The notes under the pieces: model-generated
The model's database searches: none
Told to the model about the DNA's origin: nothing
Seen by the model: the letters and a program-made list of their open reading frames with translations, nothing else
Made by a program: the position numbers and the translations under genes
Shown here: positions 25,704 to 35,100 of the stretch, piece after piece
Position numbering within the stretch: position 1 is the first letter of the stretch
Layout of the letters: each line of letters opens with the position of its first letter
DNA from: Cyanobium sp. Cruz-8D1
GTDB lineage: Bacteria > Cyanobacteriota > Cyanobacteriia > PCC-6307 > Cyanobiaceae
Assembly (NCBI RefSeq): GCF_024345975.1
Contig: NZ_JAGQCD010000004.1
Span: 1 to 64,000, forward strand
Direction of reading: 5' to 3'
Length of the DNA: 64,000 nt

Positions 25704-26785
25704 CGCCAACCAGGAAGCGCCGGGTCTTCCCCTTCACCGCCATCGTGGGGCAGGAGGAGATGAAGCTGGCGCTGCTGCTCAACGTGATCGATCCCCGCAT
25801 CGGCGGGGTGATGATCATGGGCGACCGGGGCACGGGCAAATCCACCACCATTCGGGCGCTGGCCGATCTGCTGCCGGCGATCGACGTGGTGGCGGGGGAT
25901 CCCTACAACAGCTCCCCCAGCGACCCCGACCTGCAGAGCGCCGAGGTGCGCCAGAGGGCCGAACGGGGGGAGCAGCTGCCGGTGGAAGCCCGCCAGGTGC
26001 CGATGGTCGACCTGCCGCTGGGGGCCACCGAAGACCGGCTCTGCGGCACGATCGACATCGAGAAGGCCCTCAGCGAGGGCGTGCGGGCCTTTGAGCCGGG
26101 GCTGCTGGCCAAGGCCAACCGGGGCCTGCTCTACGTCGACGAAGTCAACCTGCTCGACGACCACCTGGTGGATGTGTTGCTGGATTCGGCCGCCTCGGGC
26201 TGGAACACGGTGGAACGGGAGGGGGTCTCGGTGCGCCACCCGGCCCGTTTCGTGCTGATCGGCTCCGGCAACCCGGAGGAAGGGGAGCTGCGGCCCCAGC
26301 TGCTCGACCGTTTCGGCATGAGCGTCGAGGTGCGCACGGTGCGCGATCCCGAGCTGCGTGTGCAGGTGGTGGATCAGCGCACCGGCTTCGATGCCGACCC
26401 CGACAGCTTCAGCGACCGCCTCCAGAGCACCCAGGAAGCCCTGCAGGCCCGGGTGGTGGAGGCCCAGGAGCGCCTGCCCCAGGTGGCCATCGACGACGAG
26501 CTGCGCATCCGCATCTCGGCGGTCTGCGGCGAACTGGATGTCGACGGCCTGCGCGGTGACATCGTCACCAACCGGGCGGCCCGGGCCCTGGCGGCCTTCG
26601 AGGGCCACCTGGAGGTGAGCGACGACGACGTGGCCCGCGTCGTGGCCTGCTGCCTGCGCCACCGGCTGCGCAAGGACCCCCTCGAGCAGATCGACTCCGG
26701 CGATCGGGTGGTGAAGATGTTCTGCAAGGTGTTCGACCACGCCGGCGGCGACCCCGCCGCCTTCCAACTGGCCCTGGCGGCCTAA
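25700..26785 (+). CDS. chlI: Magnesium chelatase ATPase subunit I
   Basis: A 361-aa AAA+ ATPase subunit of the enzyme inserting Mg2+ into protoporphyrin IX for chlorophyll. Walker A is MGDRGTGKSTT (~36-46) and Walker B LLYVDEVNLLDDHLVD. The PLGATEDRLCGTIDIEKAL insert and the SGNPEEGELRPQLLDRFG sensor follow, all standard for ChlI. The start is GTG, overlapping DUF3370. It marks the left border of the accessory segment. Confidence 0.95.
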   Translation: MTPTRKRRVFPFTAIVGQEEMKLALLLNVIDPRIGGVMIMGDRGTGKSTTIRALADLLPAIDVVAGDPYNSSPSDPDLQSAEVRQRAERGEQLPVEARQVPMVDLPLGATEDRLCGTIDIEKALSEGVRAFEPGLLAKANRGLLYVDEVNLLDDHLVDVLLDSAASGWNTVEREGVSVRHPARFVLIGSGNPEEGELRPQLLDRFGMSVEVRTVRDPELRVQVVDQRTGFDADPDSFSDRLQSTQEALQARVVEAQERLPQVAIDDELRIRISAVCGELDVDGLRGDIVTNRAARALAAFEGHLEVSDDDVARVVACCLRHRLRKDPLEQIDSGDRVVKMFCKVFDHAGGDPAAFQLALAA

Positions 26786-26808
26786 GGGCGCGCCAAACCA
26801 GCTCCGCA

Positions 26809-26837
26809 TTGATAACGGCATATGATGCCAATATCAA
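26809..26837. promoter_or_regulatory. 29-bp palindromic operator/promoter of the antitoxin gene
   Basis: Outer arms TTGATA (26809-26814) and TATCAA (26832-26837) and inner arms GGCAT (26817-26821) and ATGCC (26825-26829) are centred on ATG. Both arm pairs are perfect and share one axis. The site overlaps promoter-like hexamers: TATGAT (26821-26826) as a -10, or TTGATA/TATCAA as -35/-10 with 17-bp spacing. It lies 25 bp before the antitoxin ATG. RHH antitoxins normally autorepress by binding such repeats. Confidence 0.6.
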
Positions 26838-26862
26838 CTTGTACCGTGGGGGATCGGGCCAG

Positions 26863-27081
26863 ATGCGCACAATCATCGATCTGCCCGATACCGATCGGGA
26901 ACGGCTCGACAGCCTCTGCCGCCAGCGCGGCCTATCCCGGGCCGAAGGCCTGCGCCAGGCCCTGCGCAGCTGGCTAGACCACCAGGGCGTTCAGCACCAG
27001 AGCATCTTCGGCCTATGGCGCAACCGCCCGGAAGACTCTCTGAGCCTTGAACGGAGCCTGCGCAGCGAATGGGAGCGCTGA
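26863..27081 (+). CDS. Ribbon-helix-helix (CopG-type) antitoxin
   Basis: A 72-aa protein. Residues 1-45 fit an RHH fold: strand RTIIDLPD, helices DRERLDSLCRQRG and SRAEGLRQALRSWLDH. The C-terminal tail (IFGLWRNRPEDSLSLERSLRSEWER) would wrap the toxin. ATG 26863 is preceded by GGGGGAT at SD distance. It sits directly before a PIN-type toxin frame (1-bp gap), as in VapBC modules, and downstream of a symmetric operator. Confidence 0.8.
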   Translation: MRTIIDLPDTDRERLDSLCRQRGLSRAEGLRQALRSWLDHQGVQHQSIFGLWRNRPEDSLSLERSLRSEWER

Positions 27082-27082
27082 G

Positions 27083-27399
27083 GTGGCCGCTGGGATTGCG
27101 GCTGCAGGCCTGCTGCTCGACTCCAACATCCTGATCGACCTCTTACGCGGGGAAGCCCAGGCCCTCGCCTGGATCGAGGCCCACGCCGGGGCAACCTCGA
27201 TCAGCGTGATCAGCTGGATTGAAATCCTGGTGGGCTGCCACGACGACGAAATGGGCGCCGTGGAACCCTGGCTGAGCAGCTTTCCCCGCCTGGAGCTGAC
27301 CCAGGCCATCGTCTGCAGCTGGTGACCCGCAACACCCGCGACTTCCCAGAGTCCCTCGGCGGTGTGCAGGTTCCTTACCGACTCAGCCCCGAGGCCTGA
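27083..27399 (+). pseudogene. Broken PIN-domain (VapC-type) toxin
   Basis: A frame from GTG 27083 gives LLLDSNILIDLLRGE (first catalytic Asp) and ISVISWIEILVG (the conserved Glu), then RLELTQAI, and stops early after VCSW at 27325. The next frame resumes at 27316 as QLVTRNTRDFPESL...YRLSPEA to a TGA at 27397-27399; this is the normal C-terminal end of a PIN toxin. About 25-30 residues between, which should hold the LPDAIILA segment with further catalytic Asp residues, are missing. An out-of-frame internal deletion explains this. The toxin should be inactive. Confidence 0.75.
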
Positions 27400-27402
27400 G
27401 CA

Positions 27403-27618
27403 GTGCGCATCCTCGCCATCGATCCCGGCCTGGCCCGCGTGGGTGAGCGGGTGGTGGAGTTTACGCCAATGCAGATCAAGCAGGCCCTCACCGGCCACGG
27501 CCATGCCGACAAGGACGACATGCTGGCCGCGGTGATGCGCGAACTGAACCTGGACAGCCCACCGCGGCCCGATGATGCTGCCGAAGCCCTAGCTGCGGCC
27601 CTCACCGGCTGGTGCCAG
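27403..27618 (+). pseudogene. Internally deleted second ruvC (remnant)
   Basis: The first 14 codons ([14 protein letters not shown]) match the start of RuvC. The next residues ([14 protein letters not shown]...[17 protein letters not shown]) match its last third. About 95 codons between, including the conserved Glu and FFFYRSST region, are gone in frame. Compared with the intact ruvC at 45.3 kb the remnant is clearly diverged (for example [12 protein letters not shown] versus [12 protein letters not shown]), so it is not a recent copy. The reading frame continues without a stop into the LuxR-type gene. Confidence 0.85.
27409..27443 (+). repeat. Left copy of an imperfect 35-bp direct repeat (ruvC 5' end)
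   Basis: Identical to 45343-45377 at 32 of 35 bases; it encodes [12 protein letters not shown] in the ruvC remnant. The two copies bracket 17.9 kb. They are homologous coding sequence rather than a typical tRNA-type attachment site. Confidence 0.7.
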
Positions 27619-27666
27619 GGCGGCTCCGCCAAAAGCCCCCCGCTTTACACCGCTCCTCACCCAGCC

Positions 27667-28389
27667 GTGCCTCGCTTCGACCCGCTGGATCCAGGTTTCC
27701 GCGCCCGCCGCGAAGCGGTCGATGCGCTGTTCAAGCCCTGGACGCTGATCGGCGCGTCAGGCTCCCATCTGGAAGCGCAGCTGATGACGCGCGCGGCCAT
27801 CACCGCTCAGTTGGATCGCATGCTCGGTAGCTGCGTCACCCCTGCGGAGGTGATGGATCTGGTCGAGAGCCGCAAGGAGCGTTGCCTGCTGATGCTGGTG
27901 GATTCGATCGCGCCCGACCATGGCGAGGCGCTGATCAACCAACTGCGCGTCCTGCCGCGCCCTCCGGCGGTGGTGCTGCTGCTCGAAAGCACGGCGTGGC
28001 TGCAGGTGAATGCCTACCCACTGGATCGCGTCGACGCCGTGGTCAAAACGCAGAGCTTCGGCAGTGGCGTGTTGATCGAAGCTCTCACGGCAGTGAACCG
28101 GGGGCATCGCTACGTGGACCCAGCCCTGCTCTGCGCCCTCAAGGCCAACAGCCGCGGCAACCAGCCCCAGCTCACCCCAAGGGAGCAGCAAACCCTGGAG
28201 GAACTGGCCCAGGGCCTGACGAACCGGGAGATTGCGCAGCGCCTGGGCATCGCCGAAACCACCACCCGCGAATACACCCGCTCGGTGCTGCAGAAGTTGA
28301 ATGCGCGCAATCGCACCATGGCGGTGGGCGCTGCGATGAAGCTGGGCCTGTTGTTGCAGCACAGCAGGCAAGACGGGGCTGGCCGATGA
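27667..28389 (+). CDS. LuxR-type response regulator
   Basis: A 240-aa protein from GTG 27667; the frame is open back to the ruvC remnant at 27403, so a fused 328-aa product is possible. Residues ~35-165 look like a divergent receiver domain: [22 protein letters not shown] (possible phospho-Asp), [10 protein letters not shown] and [17 protein letters not shown]. The C-terminal ~65 residues are a LuxR helix-turn-helix: [26 protein letters not shown], then [22 protein letters not shown]. It lies 11 bp before the TVP38 gene and upstream of the giant gene, making those plausible targets. No partner kinase is nearby. Confidence 0.75.
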   Translation: MPRFDPLDPGFRARREAVDALFKPWTLIGASGSHLEAQLMTRAAITAQLDRMLGSCVTPAEVMDLVESRKERCLLMLVDSIAPDHGEALINQLRVLPRPPAVVLLLESTAWLQVNAYPLDRVDAVVKTQSFGSGVLIEALTAVNRGHRYVDPALLCALKANSRGNQPQLTPREQQTLEELAQGLTNREIAQRLGIAETTTREYTRSVLQKLNARNRTMAVGAAMKLGLLLQHSRQDGAGR

Positions 28390-28399
28390 AGCTGCCCTG

Positions 28400-28981
28400 A
28401 TGCCAGAAATCAACCCCTGGCTGTATCTGCTGCTGCTGAGCGCCGCCGTGGGGCTGGGTTTGCCGGCCGGTGCCCTCGTTGTTGGCGCTGGAGCCCTGTT
28501 TGGGCCCGGGCTGGGGCTGCTCACCGTGCTGAGCGGCGAAGCCATGGGCCTGCTGCTCAACTGGCGGCTGTGCCGTGGGCTGCTGCGGCCAAAAATGGAG
28601 CGCTGGCTGGCCCGAACGCCCAAAGCCAGGCGGCTGGAGCCGCTGATGACGCAACCGGCCGGGTTGAAACTGCTGCTGCTGCTGCGGCTGGCGCTGATCC
28701 CGATGAATCTGGTGAATGCCGGCTGTGCCCTGGGGCCCACCCGGCTGCAGCCCTATGCCCTGGCCTCGTTGGCCCTGATCCCACGCTTTGCCCTGATGGT
28801 GCTGGCAGGGGCCACTGGGGCTGAATCGCTACGGGGAAACCTGAGCCCACTGTCGTTGACGGGCCGCTGGGTGGCTGTGGCTGCCAGCGCAGCGGTGCTA
28901 CTGCGCCTGGCCAGGCGGCTGCAGTTCGGCGAGAACCGGAACACCACAGAAACCAGGCAGCAGGAGGAACGCCTCCCCTAG
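28400..28981 (+). CDS. TVP38/TMEM64-family (VTT-domain) membrane protein
   Basis: A 193-aa polytopic protein. The conserved VTT-type segment LPAGALVVGAGALFGPGLGLLTVLSGEAMGLLLNW occupies ~20-55, with LLLLLRLALIPMNLVNAGCAL near 95-115 and a C-terminal membrane helix (~150-170). VTT/DedA-like proteins act in lipid scrambling or membrane homeostasis. It follows the LuxR gene by 11 bp, so the two are probably co-transcribed. The polar tail is rich in Glu, Gln and Arg. Confidence 0.7.
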   Translation: MPEINPWLYLLLLSAAVGLGLPAGALVVGAGALFGPGLGLLTVLSGEAMGLLLNWRLCRGLLRPKMERWLARTPKARRLEPLMTQPAGLKLLLLLRLALIPMNLVNAGCALGPTRLQPYALASLALIPRFALMVLAGATGAESLRGNLSPLSLTGRWVAVAASAAVLLRLARRLQFGENRNTTETRQQEERLP

Positions 28982-29115
28982 GCAGGGCGCTGAAAGAGCT
29001 TGATGCCACTGCGTTTCAACCAGGGTTGAGTCTCCCATCAGAGCCTTGAGCGGCCAGAGGCAGAACGGCATCCCCCCCATTCGGTGGGTACACAGGACAG
29101 ACATCAACCATCACC
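28982..29115. other. Leader region of the giant gene
   Basis: A 134-bp gap between the TVP38 stop and the first ATG in the giant gene's frame. No hairpin with a T-run and no convincing sigma70 promoter or Shine-Dalgarno sequence was seen. The giant gene may be read from the upstream LuxR-TVP38 transcript or from a promoter of another type. Confidence 0.4.
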
Positions 29116-29181
29116 ATGGATGCACGAACGCAGCAGGCCGACGCGCCCTTGCTGCAAACCCCTCCCTAGCCGAGCACCGTC
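29116..29181 (+). other. In-frame upstream extension of the giant gene, closed by one TAG
   Basis: ATG 29116 opens MDARTQQADAPLLQTPP in exactly the frame of the giant ORF and ends at TAG 29167-29169. The frame then reads PSTV and enters the TTG-started giant ORF at 29182. The extension has codon choice and composition like coding sequence. Possible explanations are a nonsense mutation, a sequencing error, or a separate 17-aa leader peptide. None can be chosen from sequence alone. Confidence 0.5.
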
Positions 29182-32100
29182 TTGCCCTACGCCAGCAGCA
29201 TCCAGGTCGTCAACGACGCCAACGGAACCGCCTATGCCTTCCTGGCAGACAACGGGCTCATCTGGCAGTGCCAGTGGAATGGAGCGGCCCAGCGCTGGGA
29301 CAAGGGCCAGGCGGTGCCGGGTGCGGTGGGTGGTGAGAAGCTGCAGGCGCTGGCTCTGGACAACCTCTGGCCCACCGAAAGCGGCGGCAGCAGCGGCAAT
29401 GCCACAACGGGCAACAACCCGGGGATCGTGCTGGCCTACCGGGTGGGGGAGGGCAGCAGCGCCGAGATCGTCGCGAGCCTCGGCCAGTGGGGCAGTGATG
29501 GACAGCTGGGCTGGTCGGCGCCGGTGCAGCTCACCGACGATCAGGTGGAGGAGCAGGCCTTCTCGCTGACGCAGGGCACGGGTGGCGGCTTCTCGCTGGT
29601 GGTGCAGAAGCAGCAGGCCGCCACTCCGGTGAATGCCCTGCTCGACAAGTTGGCGAACACCCCGTCCGATCGGCTCGAGGCGGAGCTGAAGGCGGCTGCC
29701 AGCGGCGAGCGGCCGGACAGCGATCTGTATGCCACGCAGTTCGCGATCGCTGCCGATCCCAGCGGCGGGCTTCAGCTCAACGACCTCTCAGGCGGCACCC
29801 CTAAAGCCCTCAGCGCAATTCTGCCTCCGTCCGCGACTGCCAGCTCTCCGCCGGCTTTCTCGGGCAACACCCAGCTGTCGCGGCAGCAGCTGATCACCCA
29901 GCCGGTGCAGGAGACGCAGTCCCTGTCGGCCGGTCCGATGCTGATGCTGCAGAGCAGTGAGCCCACAAGCCCAGCCGGTGTGAGCTGGAAGTGGCAGGGA
30001 GGCCCAGGCAAACAGCTGAGCAGCGCCAATGGCGGCTCCCTGCGGATTGGCTTCCTGGTGGGTCAGAACCTGCTGCGTTGGCAACTCCCGAATCAGAAGT
30101 CACTACTGAGCCTGGAGGAGGATCCGCTCGACAATATCACCAGCGAATACACACGGAGTTCGGGGAGTGTTTTCAGCCATTCCAACAGTTCATTCCTGAC
30201 GGATTCAGGTGCTGATTTTGGCAGCTTTATTGCTGATGATGCATCCGGCTTTGAAAGCTTCGTCAATGAGTCGAGGGGCACGTTCGCGGAGATCCTGAAT
30301 CCACCACCTTCTGAGCTTGCCGATGACATTGCCACGTTTACAAGGCCAAGGGCATCCAGCTTGGCCTCGGTTGGATTGGCCCCAATGGCATCAGGCATCT
30401 CGCTGTTTGGGTACAGAGGTTCAGACCAGAACCCGGTCCATGTTCATCCCCTGTTGAGGGGTGTGATCGGCCTGGCCAATGTTGGCCGCGGCGGCCCCAC
30501 GGTGTTGAGTGCAGCCAAGTTTATGATTGATGTCGGAAACAACGATCGAAGTAAGATCTTTAAGGACGGATTGCGGAGCCGGGGAAATGGTGAGACTGGG
30601 TGGACCAAGGTCAGATCAGGGTTCGCCGTCGGCGGTGGTGGGGATCTGCAGACGATCTATCAATATCAAGGCAAGGGCAAGCCATATCTGGTGAGCCTCC
30701 AGTCCGAAGAGTCGATCGGGGCTGATTTTGAGTCTACGAGCTTGAGATTCAGCGACACTGGCGGTAGCCTGATGGGCAACTCCGCCGTCAGTAGTGGTTG
30801 GCTGTTCGAGCAGACTCTCACCAGCGCAGAGGGAGGGCGGTTGCCCAGCTGGCTGGCTGATCTGGGCTATGCGGGTGGAGCTGCGGCTGATCTGGAAAAG
30901 ACCGCTTTAGGTGGCGCTATGGCGTTAGGTAAAGGTTATGCAGGGAAGGGGCTGAATAGTTACTCCGGAGGGGTGGGTGGGGCATACGCAAACAAATGGC
31001 AACGAAATCTGCAAGGGATCAACGCCGGTGTGGGCAGTGCTCTGGCCGCCTTGGGGCCTGCCACCGCCATCACCGCCGCAGTTCGTGGCGGTCTGGGGAC
31101 GGATTCGGAGCTGACGCATGGCTCCGGTTTGAATCTATTCGCGCGCCTGACCGGGCGCTGGCTGTATAAATCCGTCCTGGGCCTGCAGTTCACGGTCGCC
31201 AATAAGCTCGTCAAGTTTCTGGCTGGTGAAGAAAAGGGTGTCGGTACGGATAATTTCTACGCCAGTTTGGGGCTGGCCCTGCCTCTGGGGGGCTCCGTCC
31301 CCCTGCTGAGTTATTCCCTCAGCAAGAGCTGGGGGGGGGATGAGTCGCATCAGTCGTCTGACAACACGCCACAGGCGCTCGCGGCGAACTCCTCCGGAAT
31401 CACCGGCACCACGACCAGCACAGACAACCCATCAGGGGCCTACATCAGTGCCACCAGTGGTGAAGCCTACCCCTTCCTCTATGCACCGCAGTCCGGCAGC
31501 AACTCTTATTTTTCAGCCGCCACATCCACAGCGCAGAACAACGTGGCGCTGCTGGGTGGCCAGGCGACCACATTGCAGCTGCTCACGCTTCAACCGACAG
31601 CCATCGGTGCGATCAACCCAGCCAATACGGCCGGCAGTAATGCGCTCAGTCTCTACAATCCTGGCTCCGGTCTGAATGACGGTAGTTATGCCAATGTGCC
31701 GATCCTGGGTGTCACTGCCGATGGCGATCTCCAGACGGCGGCCAAGACCAGTTTCACGGTTCAGGGTGGCAGCATCCAGGCCAGCAGTTTTCAGATCGTT
31801 TCTGGCGGCTCCTATCTGGCGCTTCCTGAAACACAGCCGAACAGTGGCACCTATGCGCTGGTGCTCGATGTGTACTCCACCGGCATCGCCACGCCTCCGG
31901 ACCCTAGCGGCAATCTGGGCAACATCTTTGCCTATCTGCCCCTGATCACGCTGGCGTCGAACAGCACCAATCCGCCCCCGCTGCAGATCCAGGATATTCA
32001 GCGGGTCTCCAATGTGTCTGTTAACCCCGCAGATCCGCCCGCCAACCTGCTCTATCCCCAATACGATCCGACCACCCAAGAGACCACCGCGCCGAGCGCC

Positions 32101-35100
32101 ACTCAGAACAGTCTCTACACCTATAACAATGTGCCGGTGCAGCTGTTCAGCAGCACCTCGAGTACAACTGCGATCCCCCTTCTCAATCCCGGTGCCACAA
32201 GCGCCGATCCAGCCAATTCGGTCACCGCCACCGTTACCCTCAGTGGTGGTGTGATCCAGCGGGTCGCCCTTGATCAACCGTTATTGGTCGCGAATGGAGC
32301 CATCGACACAGCCACGTCGCTGCGGCTGAGCTTGCCCGATGCGGTCGTCAGCAGCCTGCCCAAGGGCAGCCTGCCGCCCAGTTTCTCAGTAGTGCCGGAA
32401 GCGCTGGGCTTCAACAATGTCGTGGCTGATGAGCAGTTCAGCGCCCAGCCTGATGTGGCCAATGCCGGTGTGTTTCTTGCCTCGGGCATCAGCGATGCGT
32501 TGCCCCTGACGGGCGCGATGGCGGCCTGGCCGGTCCAGAATCGTGTCACCTATGTCACCACCAACGGCTCAGGTCAATCCAATGTGGTGTATCTGAATGG
32601 CAGGGTGAAAGATGCCCAGGCCCCAACTGGATATGCCACAAAGCTGGTGGTGGAGCCCGATGACTTGTCGCTGCTTGCCCTGTATAAAGATACTTCCGGC
32701 AATGATCTTCCCGTCTTCAGTGCCGCCAGCACGCCGACTGCGATCACCATCGAAGGGCCTGCTACGAGCAAATTTGGTGGTGACACCTTTGTGGCTTGGG
32801 TGGAGGCTGCTGATCCGGTGATCCCCGCGACGATGAGCGGCAATGGGGCTGCCAACTTCCAGAATTTCATGGATGCCCTGTATGGCAATCAGCAGATTAA
32901 TTACCGTATCAATGCCGCTGGGACAACCGGCTGGGAGGGGCCTGCTAATCTGTCCTCCCTGTATAAGCCTGAGAACGCGGTAATCCGTCATCTTCAGGCA
33001 TTCAATGTGCCGAAGGCTAGCGCCTCAGGTGGCCTGGCCACATTGCTGGTGTGGACGGAGACCTCCCTTGATGCCATCAAGGACAGCGGCTTCGAGGGTT
33101 GGATTGAAGGCACCAAGCTCACCGTCACCACTCCAGGCGTTTCGCTGTCCGTTGGTGATCTGGTCAGCGGTATCGGCGTGGGCGAGCCCGCCAGCATCAA
33201 GGCTGTCAACAGTGACGGCACCTACAACCTCGGCCGAAGCCTGATGCTCGGGTCGGCTGAGAGTTCGGTGATCCTGAGGGCGATCGAACCTCTCCCCACG
33301 GTGATCAAGGCAGGTTGGATCAATCCCAATGCCTCAAACTTTGGATGGAATTCTCTGCTCACTGATGCCAGTGGCAATTCCTCGATCCAGACCATCCCCT
33401 GGGATCAGGATGCTGATGTGGGTCTGACGATCGAAGACATCTCCATCGCCTCCAAGCTCTTGCTGCAGGCTGATGGCAGCATCGCCAAGAGTCCGCTGAT
33501 CACCTGGAGCCAGGAGGTGCGCACCCCCTACCGCCAGAGCGTTCTCAATGATCAGCCCAATCTCTATCTGCAGTTCGGTGAGCTGCAGAGCGGCATCAGC
33601 GATATCAACATCGGCTCGGTCAATTCGACCTACACCAGCACCTTTGCCTCCGACACCGGCCTGAATTTCACGATTGCCGGCGCCCTGCCCAAATCCCAGG
33701 CCACCGCCGTGCAGAACGTCGATGGAACCGGCGTGCTGAGTACAGGGCTGGGCTCCACATTCGCCTCCATTCGTCAGATCGCCAGCAACATTCCGGCCAG
33801 CAGCCTGGCCGCCGGCAGCGCCATCGCCCGTTTCACCGGGGCGATCAGCGGCGACACCCTCACCGTCAGCGCGCTCCCGGCCGGGCGGCTGGGGGTGGGT
33901 GATCTGCTGGCGGGCCCGGGGGTTCTTGCCGGCACCACGATCCAGTTCGTCGGGTCGGTCGATCAGACCACCGGACTGGGCACCTACAGGATCAGTCAGC
34001 GCCAGAGCCTTGCCGTGACTGACCTGCAGGCCATCGAGGCGTCCAGCCAGCTCCCCCTGAGCAGCTTCACCGGCAGCATCTCTGGCAGCACCCTCAGCGT
34101 CAGCGACATCAGCCAGGGCGACCTGGCTGTGGGTGATCTGATCACCGGTCCGGGGATCCCGGGCGGTACCACGATCATCGCCGTCAATACCTTCGATCTC
34201 GACAACGGCACCGGCAGCTTTCTGCTCAACAAGAGCTTCAGCGAAGCCGTCGCCAGCTCGGCGCTGGTGGCCAGCCCCGGCGTCCCCAGCAATCCCTACA
34301 CAATCGAGTTCTGGGCCCAGCTGAGCGACAGCACGTTCGACAACCCCAACGGTGCCGGCCTGGTGGCGCTGGGGCAGCCCTCCGATGCGGCTGTCGGCGC
34401 GCCCGAGCTGCCGGAAGGCTGGTTGCTGAACGCCAGTTTCGTGGTGGATCGTGTCTCCTATCAGCAGGCCGCAGCCAGTGGCTTGATCAGCTCCATTCCC
34501 ACCAGTATCAGCGATCCCGGCGAGACGCTCTATGGCTGGGAGTGGGGTGTGGTAGCCACCGGCGCTAACACCACCGCCATGGATGGAAATGGCGGCAGCA
34601 ATCTCTACAACAATGCTCTGCTGCTCAATAATCTGGTCAGTGGCTCAACGCTTGCTGGTGTCACCCAGTTCCTGGCCAATTATGGCCTCACCCCTGAGGA
34701 TCTGAGCGGCATCGATAACAGCGATGCTGCCACCATCGCCAGTGTGCCGACCACCCAGCTGGAATTCAGCAACGCCATCGACAGCAGCACCGGCCTGCCC
34801 AATTCCAGCCTCAATACCATTGCTGTTGACACCAGCACAGCGCTGTTGAACGAGGGGCTGGTCACCGCCTCAGGCGGCATCAGCTCCGAGCTCTCGGCCA
34901 TGTTCACGGCGCTCTGGGACTTTCAGCAGGCGACAGGCGAGGCCAAGGTCAACTTCTCCCTGGCTCCCGACAGCCCCAATGTCACCACCCCCAGCTCCGG
35001 AGCCTTGCCCAGCGGGTTAAGCACCGAGAGCTACTCCGGCTATCAGCTCAGCTTCGCCCTGGCCCGTGGCACCGCCATCTCGGTGAATGGATCCGGCCAG

